NCBI GenBank assembly: GCA_963665085.2
Contig: CAXXXS010000002.1
Coordinates: 806,001 to 870,000 of the forward strand
DNA: 64,000 bases
Direction of reading: 5' to 3'
From: G963665085 sp963665085
Lineage (GTDB): Bacteria; Bacteroidota; Bacteroidia; Bacteroidales; JAAAOM01
Shown: in pieces, positions 54,787 through 63,935 of the stretch
Position numbering within the stretch: position 1 is the stretch's first letter
How the letters are laid out: every line of letters begins with the position of its first letter
The notes under the pieces: model-generated
What the model was told of the DNA's origin: nothing
Seen by the model: only the letters and a program-made list of their open reading frames with translations
Database searches by the model: none
Program-made: the position numbers and the translations under genes

Positions 54787-55188
54787 TTAAATTTTTTGGA
54801 CTTTTGAAATTTTAATAACCTCTCCTGATTGATTATAAAAACTTAAAAGATATAAGCCTTTTCGTTGATCGCTAAAATCAATCCTAATTACCGTGTTATC
54901 TTCAACATTAATTGATTTTATTAACCTTCCCGTAATATCAAACACTTCAATTTTTGGTATAGAAAAACTAATATCCGTAATATTTACTCGCAACTCATCA
55001 GAAACCGGATTAGGATAAACCTTCATTTTTTCTAATTCCAATTTTAAATCGGATGAATTATTATTATACGAAACAATATTTTTATTTGTATTGCCGTTAT
55101 TGATTGCAGAATTATCCTGGATATTGATTTGACCAAAAAGTGCTACTGAGAATACTGCGGCTATGAATGTTGTGTAAATTTTTTTCAT
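54787..55188 (-). CDS. Short secreted protein: linker plus T9SS type A sorting domain
   Basis: 133 residues. Signal peptide (MKKIYTTFIAAVFSVALFGQ), an Asn/Ser-rich linker (NNGNTNKNIVSYNNNSSD, about 28-46), then a complete T9SS type A C-terminal domain: MKVYPNPVSDELRVNI, IEVFDITGRLIKSINV, RKGLYLLSFYNQSGEVIKISKVQKI. There is no room for a catalytic domain. The cargo is only about 30 low-complexity residues. It could be a peptide delivered to the cell surface or a truncated ancestor. Terminator downstream, no partner gene. Confidence 0.85.
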   Translation of the reverse strand: MKKIYTTFIAAVFSVALFGQINIQDNSAINNGNTNKNIVSYNNNSSDLKLELEKMKVYPNPVSDELRVNITDISFSIPKIEVFDITGRLIKSINVEDNTVIRIDFSDQRKGLYLLSFYNQSGEVIKISKVQKI

Positions 55189-55438
55189 TCTCTCTTAATT
55201 TTTCCTTTTTTTAATCAAATAAAGTGCCTAAATAAATTACACCTCAAAAATACATACTAAAATATGCAGTTTCCAGAATCTAACTTTAAATTTATGTTAT
55301 TGATTTATGAAGTTAGAAAATATATTTTTGATTTACAAAACTTTAGTTTGTTTTTCTATTACGCAAAAACCTTTCATCTGTTACCTTTTATTCAAGAAAA
55401 TTTCATTTTATTTACATCAAACTTTTTAATTGGAAAAT

Positions 55439-56182
55439 ATGGATTCTGATATATTGTATCAACTGTACGATGAATTACCAAGAGTTGGCCCCGGAGACGA
55501 CGCTTATACCCTTAAGGCTCTTAACATTATAAAATCAAAATTAGCCCCTAAAAGAATACTGGATATTAGTGCCGGAACAGGGCAACAAACCTTTGTTTTA
55601 GCAAAAAATACTGATGCCATTATCAATGCACTGGATAATGATGATGCTATAATAGAAAAACTTGATAATGAAGAAGAAGGGCAAAAAATTTCACCAAGAA
55701 TTTTTTGTTTTGATGCAGACTTACATGATCTTCCATTTGAAGATAAGGATTTTGACCTAATTTGGTGTGAAGGGTCTATTTTTATTATTGGTTTCGAAAA
55801 GGGAATAAAATACTGGAAAACAGTACTAAAAGAGAGAGGTTTTATGGTTATCTCTGAATTAAATTGGATAAAAAATGATCCCCCACAAGAAATTTCTGAT
55901 TTTTGGAAATATGGATACCCGGGCATGATTCATATTGATAAAAATCTCTCTCAAATTGAGAAATTAGGATTTGAAGTTTTGGATCATTTTGTTCTTCCTG
56001 AATCAGCATGGTGGGATGAATATTATACGCCACTGGAAAAACGTCTACAGATTTTTAAAGAAAGGTATTCCGACAAACAGCCTGAGATTGACACGATAAA
56101 TTATGTTCAAACAGAAATAGATATGTATCGAAAATACAGTGATTATTATGGATACGTATTTTATATTCTTCAACAAAAATAA
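55439..56182 (+). CDS. SAM-dependent methyltransferase
   Basis: 247 residues from the ATG at 55439 (a TTG lies nine bases earlier). Class I fold: motif I ILDISAGTGQQTFVLAK (about 43-58), acidic motif ALDNDDAIIEKLDN, FCFDADLHDLPFEDKDFDLIWCEGSIFIIG, and post-motif WKTVLKERGFMVISEL. A C-terminal helical lid region holds YTPLEKRLQIFKERY. It would methylate a small molecule; substrate not clear. The DUF2179 gene starts 2 bases after its stop, so they form an operon. Confidence 0.88.
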   Translation: MDSDILYQLYDELPRVGPGDDAYTLKALNIIKSKLAPKRILDISAGTGQQTFVLAKNTDAIINALDNDDAIIEKLDNEEEGQKISPRIFCFDADLHDLPFEDKDFDLIWCEGSIFIIGFEKGIKYWKTVLKERGFMVISELNWIKNDPPQEISDFWKYGYPGMIHIDKNLSQIEKLGFEVLDHFVLPESAWWDEYYTPLEKRLQIFKERYSDKQPEIDTINYVQTEIDMYRKYSDYYGYVFYILQQK

Positions 56183-56184
56183 AC

Positions 56185-56742
56185 ATGCTCTTCGATTTTT
56201 TTATTCTCCCTTTACTCATTTTCCTGGCTCGGGTTACGGATGTTTCAATGGATACGGTACGAATAATCTTTGTGTCGAAAGGTTTGAAAAAAATCGCTCC
56301 AATAATAGGCTTTTTTCAGGCTTTAATCTGGATTTTCACCTTAACCCGTATCGTACAAAATATGGAAAACTGGATGTCTTATATTGCCTATGCCGGAGGT
56401 TTTGCCACGGGTAATTATGTAGGAATTCTTTTGGAAGAAAAACTGGCTGTTGGATTTGAAATGGTTAGAGTGATAACAAAAAAAGAAGCAGACGATCTAA
56501 TTCATTCGTTACGAGATAAAGGTTATGGCATAACCTGGGTTCCGGCAAGAGGCGCACAAGGCGAAGTTGGTATTATTTATATTATTGTAAAAAGAAGTAA
56601 ACTAAAAGAAGTTTTACCAGAAATAAAAAAATACAACCCAAATGCATTGTACACAATTGAAGACATCCGATTTGTAAACAAAGAAATATTTTTTCTGGAG
56701 ACGAATCAAAAAAGAAAATTTTTACGTTCGCGAAGAATATAA
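56185..56742 (+). CDS. DUF5698/DUF2179 membrane protein (UPF0316)
   Basis: 185 residues. Three membrane segments at the N-terminus (FFILPLLIFLARVTDVSMDTVRIIFV, IIGFFQALIWIFTLTRIV, YIAYAGGFATGNYVGILLEEKL) make the DUF5698 part, followed by a soluble DUF2179 domain (VRVITKKEADDLIHSLRDKGYGITWVPARGAQG, VGIIYIIVKRSKLKEVLPEIK). DUF2179 is a ligand-type domain seen in YitT-like proteins. The role is unknown. Middle gene of a tight methyltransferase-DUF2179-rhomboid run (gaps of 2 and 18 bases). Confidence 0.88.
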   Translation: MLFDFFILPLLIFLARVTDVSMDTVRIIFVSKGLKKIAPIIGFFQALIWIFTLTRIVQNMENWMSYIAYAGGFATGNYVGILLEEKLAVGFEMVRVITKKEADDLIHSLRDKGYGITWVPARGAQGEVGIIYIIVKRSKLKEVLPEIKKYNPNALYTIEDIRFVNKEIFFLETNQKRKFLRSRRI

Positions 56743-56760
56743 ACTACATAATAAGCAGCA

Positions 56761-57462
56761 ATGTTTCCTATAAAAGACAACAATCCTTCGAAAACTTTTC
56801 CTTTTGTTAACTGGCTTATTATACTATCTAATATTATTGTTTTTATTTATGAACTAAGATTGGGCGAGAAAGCCACAATGCTTTTTGATGACTTTGCTTT
56901 AACGCCATCAAAAATTCCGGCAATAAATCTTGATACTATTTTATCACCTCAAATTACAATCTATGCTACTTTTCTTACGAATACATTTTTACATGGAGGT
57001 TTTGGTCATTTAATCGGTAATATGTGGACACTTTTCATCTTTGGTGATAATGTTGAGGACAGAATGGGACATTCCCGTTATTTACTCTTTTACTTGCTTT
57101 CCGGCATTATTGCCAGTTTCACCCACTTTTATCTCTACCAGGATTCGACAGTTCCTGCAATTGGTGCATCAGGAGCAATATCTGCAATAATGGGTGCATA
57201 CATGTTTTTATTTCCTAAGGCTAAAATTATTTTCTTCATTCCTATTTTCTTTATCATCCCATTATTTATACCCATACCTGCATTTATATACCTGGCTTTT
57301 TGGTTTTTAGGTCAATTTTACAATGGCACATTAACCTATTACATGGGAGAAAGTTCTACAGGTATTGCTTTCTGGGCTCACATTGGCGGATTTATTAGTG
57401 GTGCAATTTTATTCAGGCTCTTCCTGAAACCAAAAAGAAAAAAGGAGAAAATTTATTACTAA
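56761..57462 (+). CDS. Rhomboid-family intramembrane serine protease
   Basis: 233 residues with about six membrane segments. Rhomboid marks: TNTFLHGGFGHLIGNMWTLFIFGDNVEDRMG (about 77-107, the HxxxN region), nucleophile in AIGASGAISAIMGAY (Ser 137) and catalytic His in WAHIGGFISGAILF (His 207). Cleaves membrane proteins within the bilayer; targets unknown. It is the last gene of the operon starting with the methyltransferase. The motifs are complete, so it should be active. Confidence 0.93.
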   Translation: MFPIKDNNPSKTFPFVNWLIILSNIIVFIYELRLGEKATMLFDDFALTPSKIPAINLDTILSPQITIYATFLTNTFLHGGFGHLIGNMWTLFIFGDNVEDRMGHSRYLLFYLLSGIIASFTHFYLYQDSTVPAIGASGAISAIMGAYMFLFPKAKIIFFIPIFFIIPLFIPIPAFIYLAFWFLGQFYNGTLTYYMGESSTGIAFWAHIGGFISGAILFRLFLKPKRKKEKIYY

Positions 57463-57708
57463 TTATATCTCTTATTTTATCAGAACTCTTTGGTTTAGCA
57501 CATCTATGCATTTCACCAACTCAAAACTTGTAAAACAATATAGGCAATGAAACTATTTTTCAAACATTATAAATAAGTCATTAAACATTAATATCATTCA
57601 CCCCTTAATTTCTACATCCTAAAGATTATTATTATCAACTCACCGTATTTTAATTGGTTTCCGTTAAAGTATCAACTTATTTTGATATAGATTTAAACCT
57701 AAATAACG

Positions 57709-58380
57709 ATGAAACAAAAATTTTTAGCTCTGCTCCTATTATCGATCTTTATTTTTATTTTGGCGGGAGAAAAAGCTTCATCAAATCTAAAAGAAAGCGA
57801 GTGGCAATATATTAAATCAACCCATGATGTAAAAAGTTTTTTGCGGCAGAAAACTTTAGACAATAATACCAAAGTAAAGGAAATAAAGGCTGAAGCGTGT
57901 ATCCAGGTTCCAAAAGATAAATTACTAAATATAATTCAATCGGGAATTTACACAAGTGAATGGATGTCTGGCGTTGATAATTACTACATTAAAAACAAAA
58001 TTAGCCGAGACCAATGGGAATCTGAATTATCTTTAAAAACTTTATGGCCACTTTCTAATGTAAATTTATGTATGAATTATAACGTTTTAAGCAACTATAA
58101 TTCGTCTGTTATTTATTTTAAAAGCAAAGAGGCTTCATTCGCAAAATTTGATATACATCCAGAAACATATCAATTTAATGGTAGCTGGAAACTAATTTTC
58201 CTAAACAAATATTCTACAAAAGTAGTATTAACAACAGAATGGAATGAAAACAATGTACTGCGTTATTGGTGCATTACGCCAATTATTTCCGAAAGTCTTA
58301 CCGACTCTTTAAAAAAATTGAAAAGATTAACAGAAGAAAAATGTAATACAAAAAAAATTGCACAGGAAACTTACTACTGA
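57709..58380 (+). CDS. Secreted START-domain-like protein
   Basis: 223 residues with a signal peptide (LALLLLSIFIFILAGEKASS). The mature part follows the START/SRPBCC helix-grip pattern: SEWQYIKSTHDVKSFLRQ, IKAEACIQVPKDKLLNIIQS, SEWMSGVDNYYIKN, ESELSLKTLWPLSNVNL and the long C-terminal helix SESLTDSLKKLKRLTEE. Such domains bind hydrophobic ligands. Its 3' end overlaps the convergent DUF6150 gene by 7 bases. Function not known. Confidence 0.75.
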   Translation: MKQKFLALLLLSIFIFILAGEKASSNLKESEWQYIKSTHDVKSFLRQKTLDNNTKVKEIKAEACIQVPKDKLLNIIQSGIYTSEWMSGVDNYYIKNKISRDQWESELSLKTLWPLSNVNLCMNYNVLSNYNSSVIYFKSKEASFAKFDIHPETYQFNGSWKLIFLNKYSTKVVLTTEWNENNVLRYWCITPIISESLTDSLKKLKRLTEEKCNTKKIAQETYY

Positions 58381-58733
58381 GCTTTGAACTTTAACAGAGC
58401 TTCATGCCCTTCTGTATTCCAGCCAGCATCTTCAACAGCTTCAACCATGGATATTTTAATATCAGCTTGTGATTCATCATCAACAAAAATTATTTTGATA
58501 TCTGCTTCATCAACAGTAGGTACTTCCATCCATAGTCCGGGTTTAACAGCCTCCTCTGCTGTATAGACAAAAAACACTTTCAAATCGCTTTGAGAAGCCT
58601 CGAAAACAAAAAAAACAGTAAAATCTGCTTCTTCTACTGTTTCTGTCTCAAAAAACCGCTGCCCATAAGTATCTGTGATTTGAAATAAACCCAGTAACCC
58701 AAATATGACAACTAGTATACTCTTTTTCATCAA
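58374..58733 (-). CDS. DUF6150-family secreted protein
   Basis: 119 residues, signal peptide MMKKSILVVIFGLLGLFQITDTYG. The mature chain is built from four to five short beta repeats of the form EAD(F/I)(T/K)(V/I)(F/I)FV: EEADFTVFFVFEAS, QSDLKVFFVYTAEEA, DEADIKIIFVDDES, QADIKISMVEAVEDAGW. This is the DUF6150 pattern common in Bacteroidota. Very acidic. Role unknown. Convergent and overlapping by 7 bases with the START gene. Confidence 0.8.
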   Translation of the reverse strand: MMKKSILVVIFGLLGLFQITDTYGQRFFETETVEEADFTVFFVFEASQSDLKVFFVYTAEEAVKPGLWMEVPTVDEADIKIIFVDDESQADIKISMVEAVEDAGWNTEGHEALLKFKAQ

Positions 58734-58836
58734 ATTAAACCTATCGAAAAATCATTTCATTTGTATCTCTAATATACTGATTTCTCCGTTTAGAGTTTCA
58801 AAAAAAATCAATTTAAATAAATAATTTTTCGATCAT

Positions 58837-59472
58837 TTAATTACTATCTATTACTCCTCCTAGTCCAATAATTGTTTGCCGTATTTTGGGATCCCCCTTA
58901 AAATACACCTTACCAACACCTGTAATGTAAACTGTCAAACTCTCACTAACAAATACTTCGCAATTTCCTGTTCCGGTTGACCGAATTTCACAATTATCAA
59001 CTTCAAGTCCAAAAGCATTTACATTTCCGGTCCCAATTATATTGATATACAAATTATCTTGTTTCTCTCCTGCAAGTGTAATATTTCCGGTTCCAATTAT
59101 ATTAATATTCTCCAAACTATTTTGCATTACAATATCTGCATACATTCCTTTACTTGTACTAATACTAACATTATTCTCAACGCCTAGTTTTAGTTCCCCT
59201 CCATTTGTCTCACAAGTAATGTAGTCCATTAGATTCTCCTGGGCCTTCAGAGTAACGGATGTTTCATCTCCAAAAGATACATTTATATCCATCACACCAA
59301 TGTTGCTAATCTCTGAAAAATCACTGATAGCAATTTCTCGTTCTACTAATTCTCCCTGGCCTTTTATAGATATATCATTATCATCGTCATCATCTAAATC
59401 GATAAAAACACAGGATGTGGCCATAAAAACCATGGAGAAATAAAGTAAAATGTGGTTCGAAACATTTCTCAT
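58837..59472 (-). CDS. Head-GIN (DUF2807) lipoprotein
   Basis: 211 residues, lipoprotein signal with lipobox MATSC. An acidic run (DLDDDDDND) follows the anchor. Then a right-handed beta-helix of the DUF2807 head-GIN type: EREIAISDFSEISNIGVMDINVSFGDETSVTLKAQENLMDYI and repeated turns NIIGTGNITLAG, NIIGTGNVNAFG, RSTGTGNCEVFV, YITGVGKVYFKGDP. These G-T-G-N ladders are the family signature. Probably a surface or periplasmic binding/adhesion protein; role unknown. Confidence 0.88.
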   Translation of the reverse strand: MRNVSNHILLYFSMVFMATSCVFIDLDDDDDNDISIKGQGELVEREIAISDFSEISNIGVMDINVSFGDETSVTLKAQENLMDYITCETNGGELKLGVENNVSISTSKGMYADIVMQNSLENINIIGTGNITLAGEKQDNLYINIIGTGNVNAFGLEVDNCEIRSTGTGNCEVFVSESLTVYITGVGKVYFKGDPKIRQTIIGLGGVIDSN

Positions 59473-59560
59473 AGTTATTAATTTAATATTTTTGAATTTT
59501 TACAGCAAATTTACCAAATAGACTAACACAAGTAAAGAAAAACTATTAAATAATATTAAA

Positions 59561-60844
59561 ATGAAAGAAAGAAGTCCTTTTCCAAAGGTATTTTGGATAG
59601 CAAACAGTATTGAGATTTTTGAGCGTATTGCCTATTATGGCATATATATGGGATTTGGCATTTATATGACATCACTTGGATTCTCTTCTTCTGAATTAGG
59701 GGTAGTCCAAACAATTTTTATTCTTTTCTCCTATCTAATTCCGGTAATATCGGGAACATTTGCAGATAGATTTGGCTTTAAAAAGATGTTGATGGTTGCT
59801 TATTTAGCCTACATCCCATCTATTCTATTGCTTCTTTTAACCAAGACTTTTTCCGGCACTGCAATGGCGATGTTATTTATAGGATTTGCTGCGGGAATCT
59901 TTAAGCCTTTAATCTCAGGAACTGTCCGCGTAGTTACAGCAGGAGATAACAAAACCCTTGGATTTGGAATTTTTTATCAGATGGTAAATATCGGCGGTTT
60001 ATTGGGACCTATAATTGCCGGTAAACTTCGGTTAATCTCATGGGATATAGCACACCTTTCTTCAGCCGTATTTATCGTTGTTATGTTCTTTATCACCCTT
60101 TTCTTTTACAAAGAGCCTCCAAGAGAAGTAGAAGGTACTACTCTAAAACAAAAATTCAAAGATATGGGAGTGGCCCTTTCAGATTTAAAATTCTTACTTT
60201 TCTTATTCTTATTAGGAGTATTTTTTTGGATACCTTTCTGGTCATTTTTTAACTTAATAGCACTCTATATTGATGAGAGTTTAGATACTGCCCAACTTTA
60301 TAATTCCATGACTTCAATTTTACCGGTTTGGTTTGTGAATATTTTTTCCGGGGATGTTGATGGTGCAAAACGGGTACTGGGAGAATCAATCGGAAACACA
60401 GGTTTGTATATAATTATTTTTCAGTTGGTTGTTTCTAAAATAAGTCAATCAAAACGTGCTATGCCCACCTTTATTACCGGATTATTTATTGCCGGTGCCG
60501 GGTTCCTGGTAATTGGTGCAACAATGATGGGAAATCCTGCCTGGATATTTGCCGGCATGTTCATATTTGCTATTGGCGAAATGACATCATCACCGCGTAT
60601 CCAGGAATATATTACCTGGATCGCCCCAAAAGAAAAAGCAGGATTATACATGGGATCAAATTTTCTGGCAACAGCACTAGGAGCTTTTAGCGGTATCATC
60701 TATCAGCCTATATATGGTCATTTTAGTGAATTGGGACACCCTGAATATGTATGGTATGTACTTGCCTCACACCTTGCTTTGGGTTGTATAGTATTTTTTA
60801 CATTTATGAAAACGGCTGGCGAATTTAAAGAACTTAACAGCTAG
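59561..60844 (+). CDS. MFS transporter, POT/peptide-like
   Basis: 427 residues, about 12 membrane segments. The first helix carries IEIFERIAYYGIYMGFGIYM, close to the E-R-F-x-Y-Y-G motif of proton-coupled oligopeptide transporters. ISGTFADRFGFKKMLMV is the MFS loop 2-3 motif, and GLLGPIIAGKL and IFAIGEMTSSPRIQEYITWIAPKEKAGLYMG follow in the second half. A peptide or related substrate is a guess. The reading frame after the stop can continue in another frame for about 18 codons (see findings). Confidence 0.85.
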   Translation: MKERSPFPKVFWIANSIEIFERIAYYGIYMGFGIYMTSLGFSSSELGVVQTIFILFSYLIPVISGTFADRFGFKKMLMVAYLAYIPSILLLLLTKTFSGTAMAMLFIGFAAGIFKPLISGTVRVVTAGDNKTLGFGIFYQMVNIGGLLGPIIAGKLRLISWDIAHLSSAVFIVVMFFITLFFYKEPPREVEGTTLKQKFKDMGVALSDLKFLLFLFLLGVFFWIPFWSFFNLIALYIDESLDTAQLYNSMTSILPVWFVNIFSGDVDGAKRVLGESIGNTGLYIIIFQLVVSKISQSKRAMPTFITGLFIAGAGFLVIGATMMGNPAWIFAGMFIFAIGEMTSSPRIQEYITWIAPKEKAGLYMGSNFLATALGAFSGIIYQPIYGHFSELGHPEYVWYVLASHLALGCIVFFTFMKTAGEFKELNS

Positions 60845-61069
60845 TGAATATCCTTATCTTGACGGAAATACTTCTATTGAAGAGGCGTTGAATAAACTTT
60901 AACTAATCGTTATTAAAATTAATAGAATACTGTTGAACCTAGCTCACAAAAATTTGTTTCCTTGGTTCAGGTTGTCATTTTGATTGTAAAATAAATTATA
61001 TTGTATTAATTAGAACTTATACAAGCAACTTGCAACCGGCAACAATAGAAAACTTTATATACAATTATT

Positions 61070-61246
61070 ATGGACAACAAAGAACTTATACTTAAAGCGA
61101 TGACAGAGGCAGGAAAACCATTAAAAGCTGGTGAAATTGCTGAACTTTCCGGATTAGACAAAAAAGAAGTTGATAAGGTAATGAAGGTTTTAAAAACCGA
61201 AGAATTAATCGTTTCCCCCAAAAAGTGTTTTTGGGAACCAAAATAG
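61070..61246 (+). CDS. 58-residue helix-turn-helix protein
   Basis: A small ATG frame with 58 codons: ELILKAMTEAGKPLKAGEIAE, LSGLDKKEVDKVMKVLKTEEL, IVSPKKCFWEPK. Three helices with the GEIAELSGLDKKEV turn and a final short beta wing make a minimal winged helix, like the N-terminal part of MarR/ArsR-type regulators. Clean codon use, basic and acidic residues in helical periodicity and a strong terminator 22 bases downstream support a real gene. A DNA- or RNA-binding role is inference. Confidence 0.75.
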   Translation: MDNKELILKAMTEAGKPLKAGEIAELSGLDKKEVDKVMKVLKTEELIVSPKKCFWEPK

Positions 61247-61267
61247 AAAATTGTATTTAACTCAAAC

Positions 61268-61298
61268 AAAAAGAGGTTTGTTAAACAAACCTCTTTTT
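61268..61298. terminator. Bidirectional terminator
   Basis: 15-bp stem AAAAAGAGGTTTGTT/AACAAACCTCTTTTT with a 1-nt centre (effective loop 3-5 nt), between the small HTH gene and the convergent T9SS gene. Confidence 0.92.
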
Positions 61299-61318
61299 CT
61301 GTCTTTTTTGTAATTATT

Positions 61319-63646
61319 CTATCGTTTTAAGAACTGCTTATTAATAACATTATCCTTACATACTACTGATAGGATATACATCCCTGGTTTATATTCGCTT
61401 GTGTTTAGTGCATAACTACCAGAAAAATGTAAACAATCATAATCTTCATATAATATTTCTCCTGCTATATTATATACTTTTACACCCAATGGTTTAACAT
61501 TGCTATCATATTCAATTATTAAGTAGTCGTTTGCAGGATTTGGATAAATTTCAAGCTCCTCTTTTTCCGTTGTGCTAACTACAGAATTTGTTTCGTCTTC
61601 TGCCCTGACAATTTCTTCAGAAGGTAAAGAATAATCGCCATTGTTATTCGCATAAATCTGGGCTCCCAGTATGCTTCTATTTGTTGTAACATATTCTGTT
61701 ATATTCTCTCCGACACAATCAAGATTATAATTTATAGGAACAACAAGACAAAATCCTGTTTCTATATCCGAATTATCATCCCAGATAGCTGAAAAAGTAT
61801 CATCTGATTGAGTATACTTAAAGTTTGTTGGAGTTTCCGGAATAATTATTGGAAGAGCCCTCACGAAAATATGACCTGTACTCGTTATCATTGTAAGCGT
61901 ATCTCCACTGTTTGATACATTTATAGAACTTAAAGAACCTCCATAGCCAGACAATCCATTACCAATTCGCGACCATGCTATGCCTCCGTCATGGCAAATA
62001 TTAACCTGCTTTGTTCCATTATTATTGCCTAAACTAATTATCCCTCCATTAAACTCATAAAGTTTACAGCTATTACCAACTGTTCCTTCCATCTCATCCC
62101 ATCTCGGATATATATTGGTCCAAGAATCAATTGTGCTGTTTGAGGCAAATAATTTATCGCCATATTGACTTGTTGAAAACGTAACTAACAGTCCTGTATC
62201 AGTTGCAGCTATTGAATGATAACTAGTAGCACCAATACTCCAAATACTTGAATAATCTATGGGATCCCAGCTCTCACCAAAATCTCCAGACACATATAGT
62301 TTTTTCGTTGCCAAAGCATAAAGAGAATCATTTAAAAATGCTATATCGACAAAATCCTTTTCTGTCATAAGAAGACTATGATTTGTCCAGGTTTTACCGG
62401 TATCAGCTGAAGAAAATATACCTTCATTTGTAGCAATAAACAGCAATGTGTCGCTACCCATTATACCTCTCACATTACTGCTAGTTGAAGGATTTGTGGT
62501 TATCTGTAAACAACTTTGCAGTGTATCTTCTGAAATGAATACTCCTTTATCAGAAGTACCTATAATCATTTTATTCCCAACTGGCTTAATAAATTTCACT
62601 TTATTAGTTGTTAATCCGGTTATTGTATATAACTCCCATTCGTTTCTATCTTCTGATTTATAAGATCCATTAGCGTTAAATAAATAACTAACATTATAAA
62701 AGTCTTCTAAAAAATAAGCATTCGGTCTTGCCAGTCCTATAGAAAAATTTGCCCATGATTTTCCTTGAGCTTCAAAAATACGTATCCCTGATTTTGTACC
62801 TGAATAAATATTATCCCCTTTTGCCAGAAGTGAAGTATAATTTGAGGACATACCATTTGTCTTTGTCCAGTTGTAATTACTAATTTCTGTTGAATAAATA
62901 GTATCTGTTGTTGCTGCAAACAACTTATTATCTACTACTAATAAATCACTCACTGACATATTATTTAATCCTTCATTGATACCAGACCAATTTTTACAAC
63001 TATCGGTTGACACATAAACACCACTATTCGTTGCTATAAAAATTAAGGAATCGCTTACTTCTATAGAATTTATATTTATTGTTCTGTAACCGGAAAGTCC
63101 ATTATTAGACTGAGTCCATGATTTAGCCGTATCTCCAGACAAATAAACTCCCCCCAGGTTTGTTCCAGAGACAAGGCCATCCCCCAGGTTATCAATTGAG
63201 GTTATTGTTTCCTCTATACCAAAACTGGCTGTATCCCATGAAGCACCGAGATCTTCCGAGATATAAAAGCCTAAATTAGTATTTGCTATCAAATACTCAT
63301 CTTTAAAAACATGTAGATCTTTGATATTCTTATTTCCAATATTTGTTGAAAAATCAAACCAATCACCATCTGAAAGTCGGAAAACGCCTTCGTTTTTTAT
63401 TCCAACATAAAGATTTTCCTGAATTGTAACAAGAGTTTGTACTGATTTACCGCTGAACGCAAACAAAGACCATGTCTCTCCATCTAATTAATAAAGTCCG
63501 CTTGTTGTACCTACCAGAATATTATCTTCAAACAAATACAGGCAGTTAATATTTGCAGTACTTGGAACATTCTGTGGGTACCATTGAGCCTTTGAGCTTA
63601 ACAGAAATAAAAAAGATAAAAATAGTAAGGAGTAGACTTTTTTCAT
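61319..63646 (-). pseudogene. T9SS-exported BNR/sortilin-like repeat protein with in-frame stop
   Basis: From the ATG at 63646 the frame encodes a signal peptide (VYSLLFLSFLFLLSSKAQ), 34 more codons to TTSGLY, then TAA at 63488-63490, then continues in the same frame LDGETWSLFAFSG to the normal end. It encodes about 775 residues in all. The body is a series of beta-propeller repeats with the Asp-box pattern S-x-D-x-G-x-x-W (SEDLGASWDTASFG, SADTGKTWTNHS, SGDFGESWDPID), a fibronectin-like piece near TPTNFKY and a T9SS type A sorting domain (LEIYPNPANDYLIIEYD, KPGMYILSV, NKQFLKR). A single nonsense change separates the export signal from the rest. Confidence 0.8.
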
Positions 63647-63791
63647 ATGAATAACATTTTTGATTTAAAATAACATTCCTAGTGCGTTTATAACACAACA
63701 TAGCTGTAGTGTCAATATTATATTTTGACGGTTACGATACACTAAACATAATTGTTTCAGTTATTCCTATTTAATTTTTAGTTTTTTTCAC

Positions 63792-63822
63792 TGTATTAAT
63801 GAAAATACTTTTTATTAATACA
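63792..63822. promoter_or_regulatory. 9-bp inverted repeat upstream of a promoter
   Basis: TGTATTAAT (63792-63800) and ATTAATACA (63814-63822), perfect arms 13 bases apart, about 60 bases before the promoter at 63884. Possible operator. Confidence 0.35.
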
Positions 63823-63883
63823 ATGAAATAATTCTCTATTTTTTGCGTCAAAACAACTAAAAATAAAGTCAAAGTAAGATTAA

Positions 63884-63915
63884 TTGAGCAGAATAAAATA
63901 GAATCTATACCTTTG
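63884..63915 (+). promoter_or_regulatory. Promoter of the last, partial gene
   Basis: TTG, a 21-nt spacer and TACCTTTG(C), 21 bases before the ATG at 63936. Confidence 0.7.
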
Positions 63916-63935
63916 CAGTCGAATTTAAAAAAAAG

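Noticed and set aside
55264..55449. 61-codon plus-strand frame before the second methyltransferase
   Set aside because: Aromatic-rich, AT-driven translation overlapping the real start; likely chance.
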